DNA of 64,000 nt from Plectonema cf. radiosum LEGE 06105. GTDB taxonomy: Bacteria; Cyanobacteriota; Cyanobacteriia; Cyanobacteriales; Nostocaceae. Of the stretch, positions 18,342-26,927 are shown piece after piece; the stretch's first letter is position 1, and each line of letters begins with the position of its first letter. The DNA is taken from assembly GCF_015207665.1 (NCBI RefSeq), contig NZ_JADEWL010000005.1, forward strand, positions 1 to 64,000, read 5' to 3'. Under the pieces are notes generated by a model that was not told the DNA's origin, did not search any database, and saw nothing but the letters and a program-made list of their open reading frames with translations. A program made the position numbers and the translations under genes.

Positions 18342-19202
18342 ATGAAATTAAGTGTAATAATTCCATGTCTTAACGCAGCTGATACGATTGTGGCTCAATT
18401 AGAGGCTTTAATCCAACAGCAATGCTCCGAACCTTGGGAAATTATTATTGCTGATAATGGTTCAACAGATCAAACCTTAGAGATTGTCAAACAATATCAG
18501 CAGAATCTACCTAACTTACGTATAGTTGACGCATCAGCTATTAAAGGTTCTGCTTATGCCCGTAATGTAGGTGCAAATGTAGCTTTATCAGACAATTTAG
18601 CATTTTGCGATGCTGATGATGAAGTCACTTGCTCCTGGGTAGCAGCAATGATAGAAGCACTATCCAAATATGACTTTGTAGCGGGTTGTAGCGATTATTT
18701 AAAACTAAATCAACCATGGGTAGTAAACTGTTGTGGATTAAGAGAGGCTAACGGCATCAAAGATTACGTGTATTTTCCATATGCAGCAGGTAACAATCTT
18801 GGTGTTAAACGTTTTGTTCATAATTCAGTCGGTGGATTTGATCAAACAATGCTGTTACTCCAAGACATCGATTACTGCTGGAGAATCCAAAAAACCGGCA
18901 TCAAACTTGAGTCCGCAGGAAATGCAGTCATTCATTTTCGCTTTCGTAACACTGTTAAAGGTATGTACCGTAGATGTTGGAGATTAGGCTGTTATGATAT
19001 TTTGCTGCATCAAAAGCATCAAAAAATGGGAATGCCTAAATTAATTAAATGGCGAAACTTGTCCAAAGATGCGGCAATTCTTCCTTTGAAATTTTTGGTG
19101 AAAGTTCGCGATCGAGACAGCTTTGTCAGATGGTTATTAGACTTGGCTTGGTTGGGAGGACATTTACAAGGTTGTATAAAGTATCATTACTTGGCGATTT
19201 AA
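18342..19202 (+). CDS. Family 2 glycosyltransferase
   Basis: A second GT-A fold transferase, unlike the one at 9.7 kb. Seen: MKLSVIIPCLNAADTIVAQL, the IIIADNGSTDQT motif with the nucleotide-binding Asp, the metal motif in LAFCDADDE, a mid-domain GGFDQTMLLLQDIDYCWRIQ block with the ED/QD-type acidic residues near the catalytic centre, and a basic C-terminus with an amphipathic helix but no clear membrane span. It likely transfers a sugar to a lipid or polysaccharide acceptor; the substrate is unknown. No polysaccharide cluster surrounds it. The start is the first ATG of the frame and fits the family N-terminus. Confidence 0.88.
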   Translation: MKLSVIIPCLNAADTIVAQLEALIQQQCSEPWEIIIADNGSTDQTLEIVKQYQQNLPNLRIVDASAIKGSAYARNVGANVALSDNLAFCDADDEVTCSWVAAMIEALSKYDFVAGCSDYLKLNQPWVVNCCGLREANGIKDYVYFPYAAGNNLGVKRFVHNSVGGFDQTMLLLQDIDYCWRIQKTGIKLESAGNAVIHFRFRNTVKGMYRRCWRLGCYDILLHQKHQKMGMPKLIKWRNLSKDAAILPLKFLVKVRDRDSFVRWLLDLAWLGGHLQGCIKYHYLAI

Positions 19203-19392
19203 ACGAGCAACCATAAGAAATTACTCTGTTCATTGCCCATTAATTAGAGATTAAGTTCGCGATCAGATATCTGCTTTTATCAGGTTAAAGTTGCAAGAAT
19301 ATTTCTCACCACTATTATTTGACCTGTATGTTATACTTACCAAGGAGAATTAATTCGGTAGACAGCGTTTGTTTTTAGCATTCACAGACTTA

Positions 19393-19439
19393 TCTCCGAA
19401 ATGTAAATCTCTACACACTCATGATTTCGGAGACGATCC
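19393..19439 (+). promoter_or_regulatory. Leader hairpin sequestering the ribosome-binding site of the RRM gene
   Basis: TCTCCGAAAT (19393-19402) is the exact complement of ATTTCGGAGA (19424-19433), a 10-bp stem with a 21-base loop. The Shine-Dalgarno GGAG (19429-19432) lies inside the 3' arm, and the start codon follows 6 bases after the stem at 19440. Such an arrangement would hide the ribosome-binding site until the stem is melted or bound. Cyanobacterial RRM genes are commonly cold-induced, so a temperature- or autoregulated switch is plausible but unproven. Confidence 0.65.
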
Positions 19440-19739
19440 ATGTCGATTTACGTAGGCAATCTTTCATACGACGTTACAGAGGAAAATTTGAATGCCGTCT
19501 TTGCAGAATATGGCACTGTAAGACGTGTTCAAATCCCTACTGACCGGGAAACTGGTCGCGTGCGTGGTTTTGGTTTTGTAGAAATGGGTTCAGAAGATGA
19601 AGAAGCAGCAGCTATTGAAGCTCTTGATGGTGCTGAATGGATGGGACGTGACCTGAAAGTAAATAAGGCTAGACCCAGAGAGGAAAGAAATTCCTTTGGT
19701 GGTAATCGTAGAAATAATAATTTCCGCAACCGCTACTAA
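19440..19739 (+). CDS. RRM-type RNA-binding protein (cyanobacterial Rbp family)
   Basis: A single RNA-recognition motif protein of 99 residues. RNP2 is IYVGNL at residues 3-8 and RNP1 is RGFGFVEM at about 43-50, with the aromatic residues that stack on RNA bases; the spacing between them is normal. A basic, Asn/Arg-rich tail (GGNRRNNNFRNRY) follows, shorter and less glycine-rich than in the cold-inducible RbpA-type proteins. These proteins bind mRNA in the cytoplasm and some help localise mRNAs of photosynthesis genes at thylakoids. The leader contains a hairpin that covers the ribosome-binding site, and an intrinsic terminator follows; the gene is monocistronic. Confidence 0.94.
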   Translation: MSIYVGNLSYDVTEENLNAVFAEYGTVRRVQIPTDRETGRVRGFGFVEMGSEDEEAAAIEALDGAEWMGRDLKVNKARPREERNSFGGNRRNNNFRNRY

Positions 19740-19805
19740 ACTTCATTAAGTTATCTTAAAATAGTTAATTTTTTAATTTGCTAAATTAACTTCATCAACT
19801 AACGG

Positions 19806-19832
19806 CTCAGGCAAGACTGCTTGGGTTTTTTT
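19806..19832 (+). terminator. Terminator of the RRM gene
   Basis: CTCAGGCA (19806-19813) pairs with TGCTTGGG (19818-19825) through eight pairs including two G-U, followed by seven T. Confidence 0.8.
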
Positions 19833-19950
19833 AATGGGTAAAAATCTCACAGTCTGCGTGTGATCGAGAGTATATCATAACACTAAACTTATAGTTTGGG
19901 TATGGTATTTGGGTTTAAATAATATCTTACACCAAGTTTTTATTCATACT

Positions 19951-20080
19951 GGGCGACTAGAAGTCGTGCGGCAGTAGCTCATGGGGGAGACTCCCCCTTC
20001 TGCGCGCTGCCTTGGCTAAACGAACCGGCACCCGTCTGCACGGGTTTATATATCAATAGTCCACCGCTACGGTGGACGTT
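19951..20080. repeat. Multi-hairpin interspersed repeat, copy A
   Basis: A chain of short GC-rich hairpins: GGCGACTAGAAGTCG, GGCAG...CTGCC enclosing GGGGGAGACTCCCCC, ACCCGTCTGCACGGGT and GTCCACCGCTACGGTGGAC. The block GCTCATGGGGG..CTCCCCCTTCT..CGCGCTGCCTT recurs at 54265-54365, and the GGCGACT..AGTCG and GTCCAC..GTGGAC modules recur at 61203-61309. No coding capacity. Likely a REP/MITE-type element. Confidence 0.75.
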
Positions 20081-20286
20081 TAATTCATGATTTGTACTTA
20101 ATGCTATCTGTTGCCAATCTAGGGTCAATAATACATCGAGAAGATTCACTTTTAATTGTGACTTTTGCTCTTAATGGCTGTATTTCTACAGAAACACTTC
20201 ATCTTGTTTTCCTTATTTTATATTGTCTAAAACTTGTTAAAAATCCAATTAACTTTAATGTAAAATCGGGCTGTAAAGTCGTCTAT

Positions 20287-20514
20287 CTACCGAAAAGATT
20301 CTATAAGTATTGCTGCTCCAGCTAAACAAATTAAAATGATTCCACAACGCCAAATAATTGCAAACACTATGGGGAAAATAGTCATAGCAATTTGCCAAGT
20401 ACCAAGAATTGAAGATAACCCAGCAGCAAAAATGAAACCAAATACTATAAATACAAAGTATTTGAGAGCTTTTAAAATGAGTCTGAACAGAGGATTAAAT
20501 TTGTTAGTAGTCAT
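20287..20514 (-). CDS. Small membrane protein, two predicted transmembrane helices
   Basis: 75 residues, unknown function. After a short basic N-terminus (MTTNKFNPLFRLILKALKY) come two hydrophobic segments, FVFIVFGFIFAAGLSSILG and then IFPIVFAIIWRCGIILICLAG, ending in a short charged tail. The pattern of charged N-terminus, two spans and a Gly-rich turn (LGTWQIAM) looks like a real inner-membrane or thylakoid protein, and the codon use suits the genome. The ribosome-binding site is poor. I cannot name a family. It is transcribed toward the repeat element. Confidence 0.6.
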   Translation of the reverse strand: MTTNKFNPLFRLILKALKYFVFIVFGFIFAAGLSSILGTWQIAMTIFPIVFAIIWRCGIILICLAGAAILIESFR

Positions 20515-20579
20515 GGTTTTTATTTTCTATTGCACGATTGTTTTATTGAGGAAGATTTGAGATATTACATCTGACCAAT

Positions 20580-20619
20580 TAAAAAGCCGGGAAATGTCAT
20601 CAAAAACACTTCACCGGCT
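20580..20619 (-). terminator. Terminator of the 110-residue protein gene
   Basis: Read on the minus strand, AGCCGG and CCGGCT (20614-20619 with 20585-20590) form a stem followed by TTTTT; it lies about 75 bases past the stop codon at 20693. Confidence 0.65.
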
Positions 20620-20692
20620 CGTAAACTTCTAGTTTATCGAAAGCCATATTCAATTTTAGATTTTACATTTTGAGGATATGATCAAGAGTTAG

Positions 20693-21025
20693 TTACTCAG
20701 AAAAATGCCATTTGTTCCAAGTATTAGTAACTTGATGATACGCATTCTTGATTGGTACAACTTGCTGGGAATTTAACAAGTAGCGGTAGGTGATGTGACT
20801 ACCCAAATAAACCGCTATTTCGTGATTTTTTTTCTCACTAATAATGCGAAATTCTCCGTGTCCAGTTTCACATAATGCTTGAATTAATAGAAAACTCATG
20901 TGAGAAAAGACCACAGGTAGTACAAGAGTATTTGAAGATTTAGGGGAAAGCTGATCTCCAACATCCAGGTACATCCTCATTGGCTGCGCTGTTTCTAAGA
21001 ATTCTTGTAACTGTGGGAAGGTCAT
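20693..21025 (-). CDS. Conserved-looking hypothetical protein, 110 residues
   Basis: No family recognised. The start ATG at 21025 has a good ribosome-binding site (GCGGAGAACTAAAAT before ATG). The protein is soluble, mixed alpha/beta, with a hydrophobic core stretch TLVLPVVFSHMSFLLIQALC in the middle and an aromatic basic C-terminus (NAYHQVTNTWNKWHFSE). No signal peptide. A terminator follows on the same strand, so it is a single-gene unit. A real gene is likely from the ribosome-binding site, terminator and sequence quality; the function is unknown. Confidence 0.65.
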   Translation of the reverse strand: MTFPQLQEFLETAQPMRMYLDVGDQLSPKSSNTLVLPVVFSHMSFLLIQALCETGHGEFRIISEKKNHEIAVYLGSHITYRYLLNSQQVVPIKNAYHQVTNTWNKWHFSE

Positions 21026-21479
21026 ATTTTAGTTCTCCGCGAAAATAGCCAATCACTTGTTACCGACTTGATTCAGGTATTTGCTCCACTTTTAGAGAAT
21101 CATGATTTATACCTATTATAAATGTAAACTAATTTAATGTGTCAATTCTATAAACATTTAATTCGATTAAAAAGTATTTTTTGATACAAAGCATGACATA
21201 TTTTCGACTTTAGTGTTAATCTGAGGTACATTTTAAACCGATAACATTGTTAAATCGCAGAAAAAATAGTCAAAGTCTAATTGAACTTCACTGATGTGCG
21301 CCGAGTGGGGATAAAAAGTCCAAAGCTCTTCTATAAAAGAGTTTTAGGTTGATATTAAAACTGAGATTCCAAATTTAAGATGAATGTTAATGTCTCAATT
21401 TGTGTATTTGTGTGGAGATATACCAAATAAAAGTAAATTTGATTTACATTTAAATGATGCTTAATAGAGGAATATGGGC
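21026..21479. other. Intergenic region between divergent genes
   Basis: About 450 AT-rich bases serving as start regions of the 110-residue protein gene (leftward) and the HTH/helical-repeat gene (rightward). A weak hairpin AGCTCTT/AAGAGTT lies near 21325-21345. Nothing else recognised. Confidence 0.5.
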
Positions 21480-24005
21480 ATGGATAAAGTTGGAGACCAA
21501 GAAAAGCTCCGGGAAATGCTGCTTTTCTTTTTGGAAGAAATGGGAGCGACTCAGGTAGAATTATCTGAGGGGATGGGTGTTAGTCGTCCGTTAGTGATAG
21601 ATTTTCTTAGTAAAAGAAAAGAATATTTACCAGTTAGTAGTGAAGGTTTGGTCAAACTGTGTGAAAAATTGAAGAGTCACAGACCTTCTAAGAGAAAATT
21701 AAAGAAAGATACCCAAGAAGATAAATCTGTTATTACTGCTAACGAATTAAGAAAAGAATTAGGGAAAGTTGGTGCTGACGAACTGTTAGAGTCTGCTGGT
21801 TTTTTACCTGATAAAAATGAAAGTATTCGTGTTACCCCAGAAAGATTTTTTCATATTGGTCAAATAGTTACATTACTTGAACTTTTGGAATTTGAAGATT
21901 TGCTTCCTACAACCAGGGAGATTTTGACAATTACTAGTAACAAACTTACTATTGCTAGTAGAAAATTTTTTGATAATTCTTACCAAGATGAAGATGCTTT
22001 AAAAGCATTGATCAAAAAACTTGGCGAACCTCATCCGACTTTGGGATTAAAGTTAAAGTTAGAGATGATCAAAAAACTCGAAGCAGCTCAAAAAAATTTG
22101 CACAATGGTGGTAAAACAAAATTTAGCCGTAAAGAAGCGATCGCGCTGTTTCTCAGTATTTTAATTAAGCAGAGAACATCACATGAAAATTCGCTTCATG
22201 CCAGAATTAAAAAGCTGGAATTTCAAACTTTATCTCGCTCGATTGACTATACAGACGAATACTGTGACGTTTATTCTCTTTTGGAAGAAATTGCTTTTGA
22301 TGCGGAGTACAAGCTCCAAACTCCCGGTTTATCGCTCCAAGAAACCTCACAGACTCGAATTTTAGATTCTCTTCAGCCCGTGGTGATGGCGATCGCTACC
22401 TGTAATTTTGGTGATAATAGGGATAATCGCGAACCTTTGGAATGGATATATACATCTAGCAACACTATGGTTGAAAACGCGATTAGTGCTTGTACTTTGA
22501 ATATGGGTTTGAAGGAAGATATTTTACTGAGCATATCGACAAATACTCTTGATAGTAATATCCATTCTTTAGTGGAAACAACAGTAATTTTAGGAGATAA
22601 ACAACAATATCAAGGTATTTGGGTTGATAGAGACTCAATGATTGTGATGTTACAAGCAATTGTTTGTGCTGTAAAACAATGGTTTGCGGATCAAAGACAA
22701 AATAACAAACTTGATAATGATATATATATATCAGCTTGTAGGAATCTTTCAGAATTGAGAAAGCGACTGACTCAAGTGAGAAAAGCGTTTCACAACTTTC
22801 AATTTTTAGATGAAGGATGTCAGTTATCGGAAATCAAAAAAATTGCTGAACAAGCGAAAAAACATTTATCAGATATTCCCCATGAAGATATTTACTTTAC
22901 CTATCGGCTAAATTTTTACCGTTGTTACTGTTTAGCAAAGCGATTGGAATTGAGACTATCAATTTTTCAAGGTAATATGATTAATGCCAAATACTTGATT
23001 AAAGAACTTACAGAAGCTGTTGAAAATCTTGATATGTTTCAACTATATGTAGATAGAAATGAGATTGCTCCCATCGAAGCATTAATTCGTTCTGAAATTT
23101 ATTTATACGACCTTTCTTGCGGACAAAATCCAGATTTATTTGCAGATAATTGTAGAAATAATTGGCTAGAGTTAAGCGAATGGAAACATAAAATTAGAGG
23201 TATTATCAATACAAATTCTTGTTATAAAGATGCGGGATTGGATGTGTATGAATCATTATCAGAAATTCACGGAAATGCAGCTAGAATGTATTTTTATGTT
23301 TCCGAGAATAGAACTACTTTGGAACAAGCAGCAAACAATTTTCTCAAAGCTGCATATTACGCATTACGTATTGGCTTAATTCAGCGCGTAGCTAGATGGA
23401 TAGCTTTAGCAGGAAGAGTTTGGGTGAGATTAGGAGAGAGTAAATTATCTTTGCAGGCTTTAAAATTATCAGATCAACTGGCTAAAACTGATTTAACAAC
23501 AGGTCATTGCGATAATTTTTCTCAAGCAGTCCTTTCCGAAATAAGTTTACTTAGTGGGGAATATTTACTATTAATTGAACATGATAATATTGCAGCCTTA
23601 GAAAAGTTTCTTCAAGCCTTGAAAGGTTCTATATATTTGGGTTTAAATCGGCGAATTTGCGATTCTTTATTTAATATATCGAGATGTTGTGAAACACTCA
23701 GCAATTTAAGTATTAAAGAAGGATTAAGCAGAGTGTTTTCCGAATCAGATAAATTGATTGAAGCCAACAAAAATAAACTCAATCCCATCAGTAATAATAC
23801 TTCCGAAAAGGTTTTAGATTTACTTTGCGATTTATACAGTAGAGAAGACAATCCAAATTGGTTTCAAGTACGAGATAAATTTTCGACTCTTGCAGCCGAA
23901 ATATGGCAAAAATGGCATCAAGATACATCCCAACCAAAACTAGAAACCATACATCCGATTTCTGAAAGAATTAAAAACGAAACTTGGCTGTCTCAAGTTG
24001 ATTGA
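21480..24005 (+). CDS. Large protein with N-terminal HTH and C-terminal helical-repeat region
   Basis: 841 residues from the ATG at 21480, which sits 8 bases after GAGGA; an ATG at 21474 adds two residues. Residues 10-75 look like a Cro/C1-type helix-turn-helix (LSEGMGVSRPLVIDFLSKRK). The rest is almost entirely helical, with Leu/Ala-rich paired helices suggestive of degenerate TPR-like repeats, clearest at ANNFLKAAYYALRIGLIQRV and in the segments following it to about residue 760. There is no signal peptide, membrane span, kinase or nuclease motif that I can see. It may be a regulator whose helical region binds a protein or peptide. The phosphorelay genes 360 bases downstream are on the same strand but probably separate. 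Confidence 0.75.
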   Translation: MDKVGDQEKLREMLLFFLEEMGATQVELSEGMGVSRPLVIDFLSKRKEYLPVSSEGLVKLCEKLKSHRPSKRKLKKDTQEDKSVITANELRKELGKVGADELLESAGFLPDKNESIRVTPERFFHIGQIVTLLELLEFEDLLPTTREILTITSNKLTIASRKFFDNSYQDEDALKALIKKLGEPHPTLGLKLKLEMIKKLEAAQKNLHNGGKTKFSRKEAIALFLSILIKQRTSHENSLHARIKKLEFQTLSRSIDYTDEYCDVYSLLEEIAFDAEYKLQTPGLSLQETSQTRILDSLQPVVMAIATCNFGDNRDNREPLEWIYTSSNTMVENAISACTLNMGLKEDILLSISTNTLDSNIHSLVETTVILGDKQQYQGIWVDRDSMIVMLQAIVCAVKQWFADQRQNNKLDNDIYISACRNLSELRKRLTQVRKAFHNFQFLDEGCQLSEIKKIAEQAKKHLSDIPHEDIYFTYRLNFYRCYCLAKRLELRLSIFQGNMINAKYLIKELTEAVENLDMFQLYVDRNEIAPIEALIRSEIYLYDLSCGQNPDLFADNCRNNWLELSEWKHKIRGIINTNSCYKDAGLDVYESLSEIHGNAARMYFYVSENRTTLEQAANNFLKAAYYALRIGLIQRVARWIALAGRVWVRLGESKLSLQALKLSDQLAKTDLTTGHCDNFSQAVLSEISLLSGEYLLLIEHDNIAALEKFLQALKGSIYLGLNRRICDSLFNISRCCETLSNLSIKEGLSRVFSESDKLIEANKNKLNPISNNTSEKVLDLLCDLYSREDNPNWFQVRDKFSTLAAEIWQKWHQDTSQPKLETIHPISERIKNETWLSQVD

Positions 24006-24368
24006 GGGGATATGATATTAACTTCAAGCTACCCTTTGAGCAAATATACTATAGATGGGTAGATGGGTTATGTAGGATTCTGGTTGGATTATTGAAAAAA
24101 ATGGTGATAATTACAATAATAACTCCGGACTTCTTCCCCTTGTCTACAGGCAATTTCCCGATTCTGGGGAAACCCTACCCAGATATTCATCCTCCTGTTG
24201 CTTCTTTCTTCGCCTATCGTAGTATCCCTCATTTTTTTCTTGCTCAAAAAAGGTTTATCATAACCGTTATCACGAATTTAGGATACAAAGATTAAAGATT
24301 ATTGCAAGTTTTGTTGCAATTTAATAATTTATTAATTCCGCAACCAGCGTAAAGGAGAAAATAAAAGC
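24006..24368. other. Intergenic region before the response regulator gene
   Basis: About 360 bases. An open frame starting with TTG at 24002 and overlapping the preceding stop codon spans most of it, but its product is Pro/Phe-rich with no ribosome-binding site and looks accidental. A ribosome-binding site (GTAAAGGAG) precedes the regulator start. Confidence 0.5.
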
Positions 24369-24815
24369 GTGGAGGATCGGCAAACAAGCATCACAATATT
24401 GATGGCTGATGATGACGAAGATGACTGTATGTTAGCTCGCGAAGCTTTAACAGAAAGTAGTTGGCAACATCAAATACACTTTGTTAAAGATGGTGAGGAA
24501 TTAATGGATTATTTGTATCAGCGGGGAAAATATGCAAACCCTGAAAATGCACCACCTCCAGCTTTGATTTTATTAGATTTAAATATGCCTAAAAAAGATG
24601 GTCGTGAAGCACTTGTGGAAATCAAAGTCAACCCTACTTTCAAACATATTCCTGTCGTAGTACTGACAACCTCTTCATCATCAGAAGATATTGATCTTTC
24701 ATATAATTTGGGTGCAAATTCTTTTATTATTAAACCAGTAACCTTCGCCTCTTTGGTTGAAGTTATGAAAACTATCGAAAAATATTGGTTTGAAATTGTA
24801 GAACTACCATATTAA
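24369..24815 (+). CDS. Single-domain response regulator, Rcp1-like
   Basis: A CheY-like receiver of 148 residues with no output domain. The acidic cluster is D14-D16 (MADDDEDD), the phospho-acceptor is D70 in ALILLDLNMPKKDG, the switch Thr is in VVLTTSSS and the conserved lysine is K122 in FIIKPVTF. The LDLNMPKKDGREAL sequence and the insertion RGKYANPENAPPP are typical of the Rcp1 group, the phosphorelay partners of cyanobacterial phytochromes and of many hybrid kinases. The start codon is GTG, 9 bases after AAAGGAG. The hybrid kinase gene begins 17 bases after its stop, so the two are surely co-transcribed and probably exchange phosphate. Confidence 0.93.
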   Translation: MEDRQTSITILMADDDEDDCMLAREALTESSWQHQIHFVKDGEELMDYLYQRGKYANPENAPPPALILLDLNMPKKDGREALVEIKVNPTFKHIPVVVLTTSSSSEDIDLSYNLGANSFIIKPVTFASLVEVMKTIEKYWFEIVELPY

Positions 24816-24832
24816 ACGGTGGGGAGTAAACT

Positions 24833-26728
24833 ATGGATAGCAATCCCATCAAAGTTTTGCTAGTAGATGATGATGAAGACGATTATGTTTTAATTCGCGA
24901 TTGGTTGAGCGAATTTAAGTTAGGTGAGTGCAAATTAGAATGGATAGATAATTATTTAATAGCAAAAGATGTCATAGCTTGTAAGCGACATGATATTTAT
25001 CTCTTAGATTACCGTTTAGGAGCAGAAAACGGATTAAAACTGTTGCGCTTTTCCATTGAAAGTGGATGTTCTTCTCCGATTATTTTGCTTACTGGTAAAG
25101 GAGATAGAGATATAGATATTGAAGCAATGAAAGCTGGTGCAGCGGATTATTTAGAGAAAAGTCAGTTAAATGCACCTTTATTAGAGCGTTCAATTCGCTA
25201 CGCTTTAGAAAGAAAACAAACCGAACAAAAAATTCGTGAACAAGCAGCATTACTTGACGTTGCTACAGATGCAATCTTTGTACGGGATTTAGATAACAAA
25301 ATTTTATATTGGAACAAAGCAGCCGAACGTCTTTATGGTTGTCATAAAAGTCAAGCTATAGGTAAAAAAACAGCAGAACTTTGGCAAGAAAAGAAAATAT
25401 CTGTGATTCAATCGGCTCTTAATACTTTAATAAAAAACGGTTCCTGGGAAGGAGAACTTCATCAAATGACAAAATTTGGTAAAGAAATTATCCTTGAAAG
25501 TCGCTGGACACTGTTAAAAGAATTTGAGAATAAACCACAATCTATTCTAGTTGTTAATACTGATATTACTCAGAAAAAATTATTAGAATCGCAATTTTTT
25601 CGCGCTCAGAGATTAGAGAGCATCGGTACATTAGCTAGCGGTATCGCTCATGATCTTAACAACGTACTGGCACCGATTTTGATGACAGCACAACTATTAG
25701 AATCGCAATTGGATGATCAGCGAAGTAAAAGACTTTTACCAATATTAATCAGCAATGCCAAACGTGGAGCAAACTTAGTGAAACAAGTGCTAGCTTTTAC
25801 TCGTGGAGTAGAAGGCGATCGCACTTTACTACAACCAAAGCATTTAATCAATGAAATCAAGCAAGTCATTAGAGAAACATTTCCAAAAACAATTCAAGTC
25901 TCAGACGAAATACCGCAAAATCTGTGGATGATTTCTGGAGATTCAACTCAACTACATCAAGTAATGATGAACTTATGTGTAAATGCTCGTGATGCAATGC
26001 CAAATGGTGGTAAATTAACGATTTCTGCAACCAATTTTATCGTAGATAAAAATTACGCTCAAATGCATCTTGATGCAAAATTGGGTTCTTATATCATGAT
26101 TTCTGTAGCCGATACTGGAGTTGGTATTTCTCCAGAAATATTAGATAGAGTTTTTGAGCCATTTTTTACGACTAAAGAATTAGGAAAAGGTACGGGATTA
26201 GGTCTTTCAACAGTACTCGGTATTGTCAAAAGTCACGGTGGATTTATTAACGTACAAAGCAATGTTAATCAAGGAAGTAATTTTCAAATATATTTACCAG
26301 CACAAGAGGTAAAAGAAATTTCAGAAGAAGTAGAAGTAGATTTACCTACAGGAGAAGGAGAATTAATTTTGGTTGTAGATGACGAAGATTCAATTCGAGA
26401 TATTACCAAAACTTCATTAGAAAGCTATAATTATAAAGCAATCACAGCTAGCGATGGTATTGAAGCAATCGCTTTGTATGCAGAATATAGAGATAAAATA
26501 TCTATTGTTTTAACAGATATAATTATGCCAGCAATGGATGGATTAACAACTATCCGCACACTACAAAAAATTAATCCTCAAGTCAAAATTATTGCTGTTA
26601 GCGGACTAGTTTCTAACGATAAAGTTAACGCAATTACCGATATGGGTATCAAAGCTTTTTTATCCAAACCTTACACTGCCAAACAATTATTGCAAACCAT
26701 TGGTGAAGTAAAAACAGAGAATTGTTAG
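24833..26728 (+). CDS. Hybrid histidine kinase: receiver-PAS-kinase-receiver
   Basis: Cytoplasmic phosphorelay protein of 631 residues. Order: receiver 1 (residues 5-120; phospho-acceptor D59 in IYLLDYRLGAENG), PAS domain (about 128-240; ATDAIFVRDLDNKILYWNKA), dimerisation/phospho-accepting helix with the His near residue 272 in SGIAHDLNNVLAPILM, ATPase domain with N-box (MNLCVNARDAMPNGG), G1 (DTGVGIS) and G2 (GKGTGLGL), then receiver 2 (about 510-625; D near 561 in VLTDIIMPAMDG). The HDLNN variant of the H-box is usual for this class. It follows the Rcp1-like regulator by 17 bases. The signal sensed by the PAS domain is unknown. Confidence 0.92.
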   Translation: MDSNPIKVLLVDDDEDDYVLIRDWLSEFKLGECKLEWIDNYLIAKDVIACKRHDIYLLDYRLGAENGLKLLRFSIESGCSSPIILLTGKGDRDIDIEAMKAGAADYLEKSQLNAPLLERSIRYALERKQTEQKIREQAALLDVATDAIFVRDLDNKILYWNKAAERLYGCHKSQAIGKKTAELWQEKKISVIQSALNTLIKNGSWEGELHQMTKFGKEIILESRWTLLKEFENKPQSILVVNTDITQKKLLESQFFRAQRLESIGTLASGIAHDLNNVLAPILMTAQLLESQLDDQRSKRLLPILISNAKRGANLVKQVLAFTRGVEGDRTLLQPKHLINEIKQVIRETFPKTIQVSDEIPQNLWMISGDSTQLHQVMMNLCVNARDAMPNGGKLTISATNFIVDKNYAQMHLDAKLGSYIMISVADTGVGISPEILDRVFEPFFTTKELGKGTGLGLSTVLGIVKSHGGFINVQSNVNQGSNFQIYLPAQEVKEISEEVEVDLPTGEGELILVVDDEDSIRDITKTSLESYNYKAITASDGIEAIALYAEYRDKISIVLTDIIMPAMDGLTTIRTLQKINPQVKIIAVSGLVSNDKVNAITDMGIKAFLSKPYTAKQLLQTIGEVKTENC

Positions 26729-26731
26729 TGG

Positions 26732-26921
26732 ATAGTTGACAGTTGACAGTTGACAGTTGACAGTGGATAAATAACCATCAACCAATCAACCCATCAACCA
26801 ATCAACCATCAACCAATCAACTATCAACCATCAACTATCAACCATCAATTATCAACCATCAACTATCAACTATCAACCATCAACTATCAACTATCAACTA
26901 TCAACTATCAATTCCCTATAT
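26732..26921. repeat. Long STRR heptamer array
   Basis: Four direct copies of GTTGACA at the left, then about twenty copies of ATCAACC/ATCAACT variants up to six bases before the next start codon. The two halves are roughly complementary in type, so the transcript could fold back. Confidence 0.9.
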
Positions 26922-26927
26922 TTAACT

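Noticed and set aside
24002-24295. Open frame starting with TTG and overlapping the stop of the 841-residue gene
   Set aside because: No ribosome-binding site; product is Pro/Phe-rich without any recognisable pattern.
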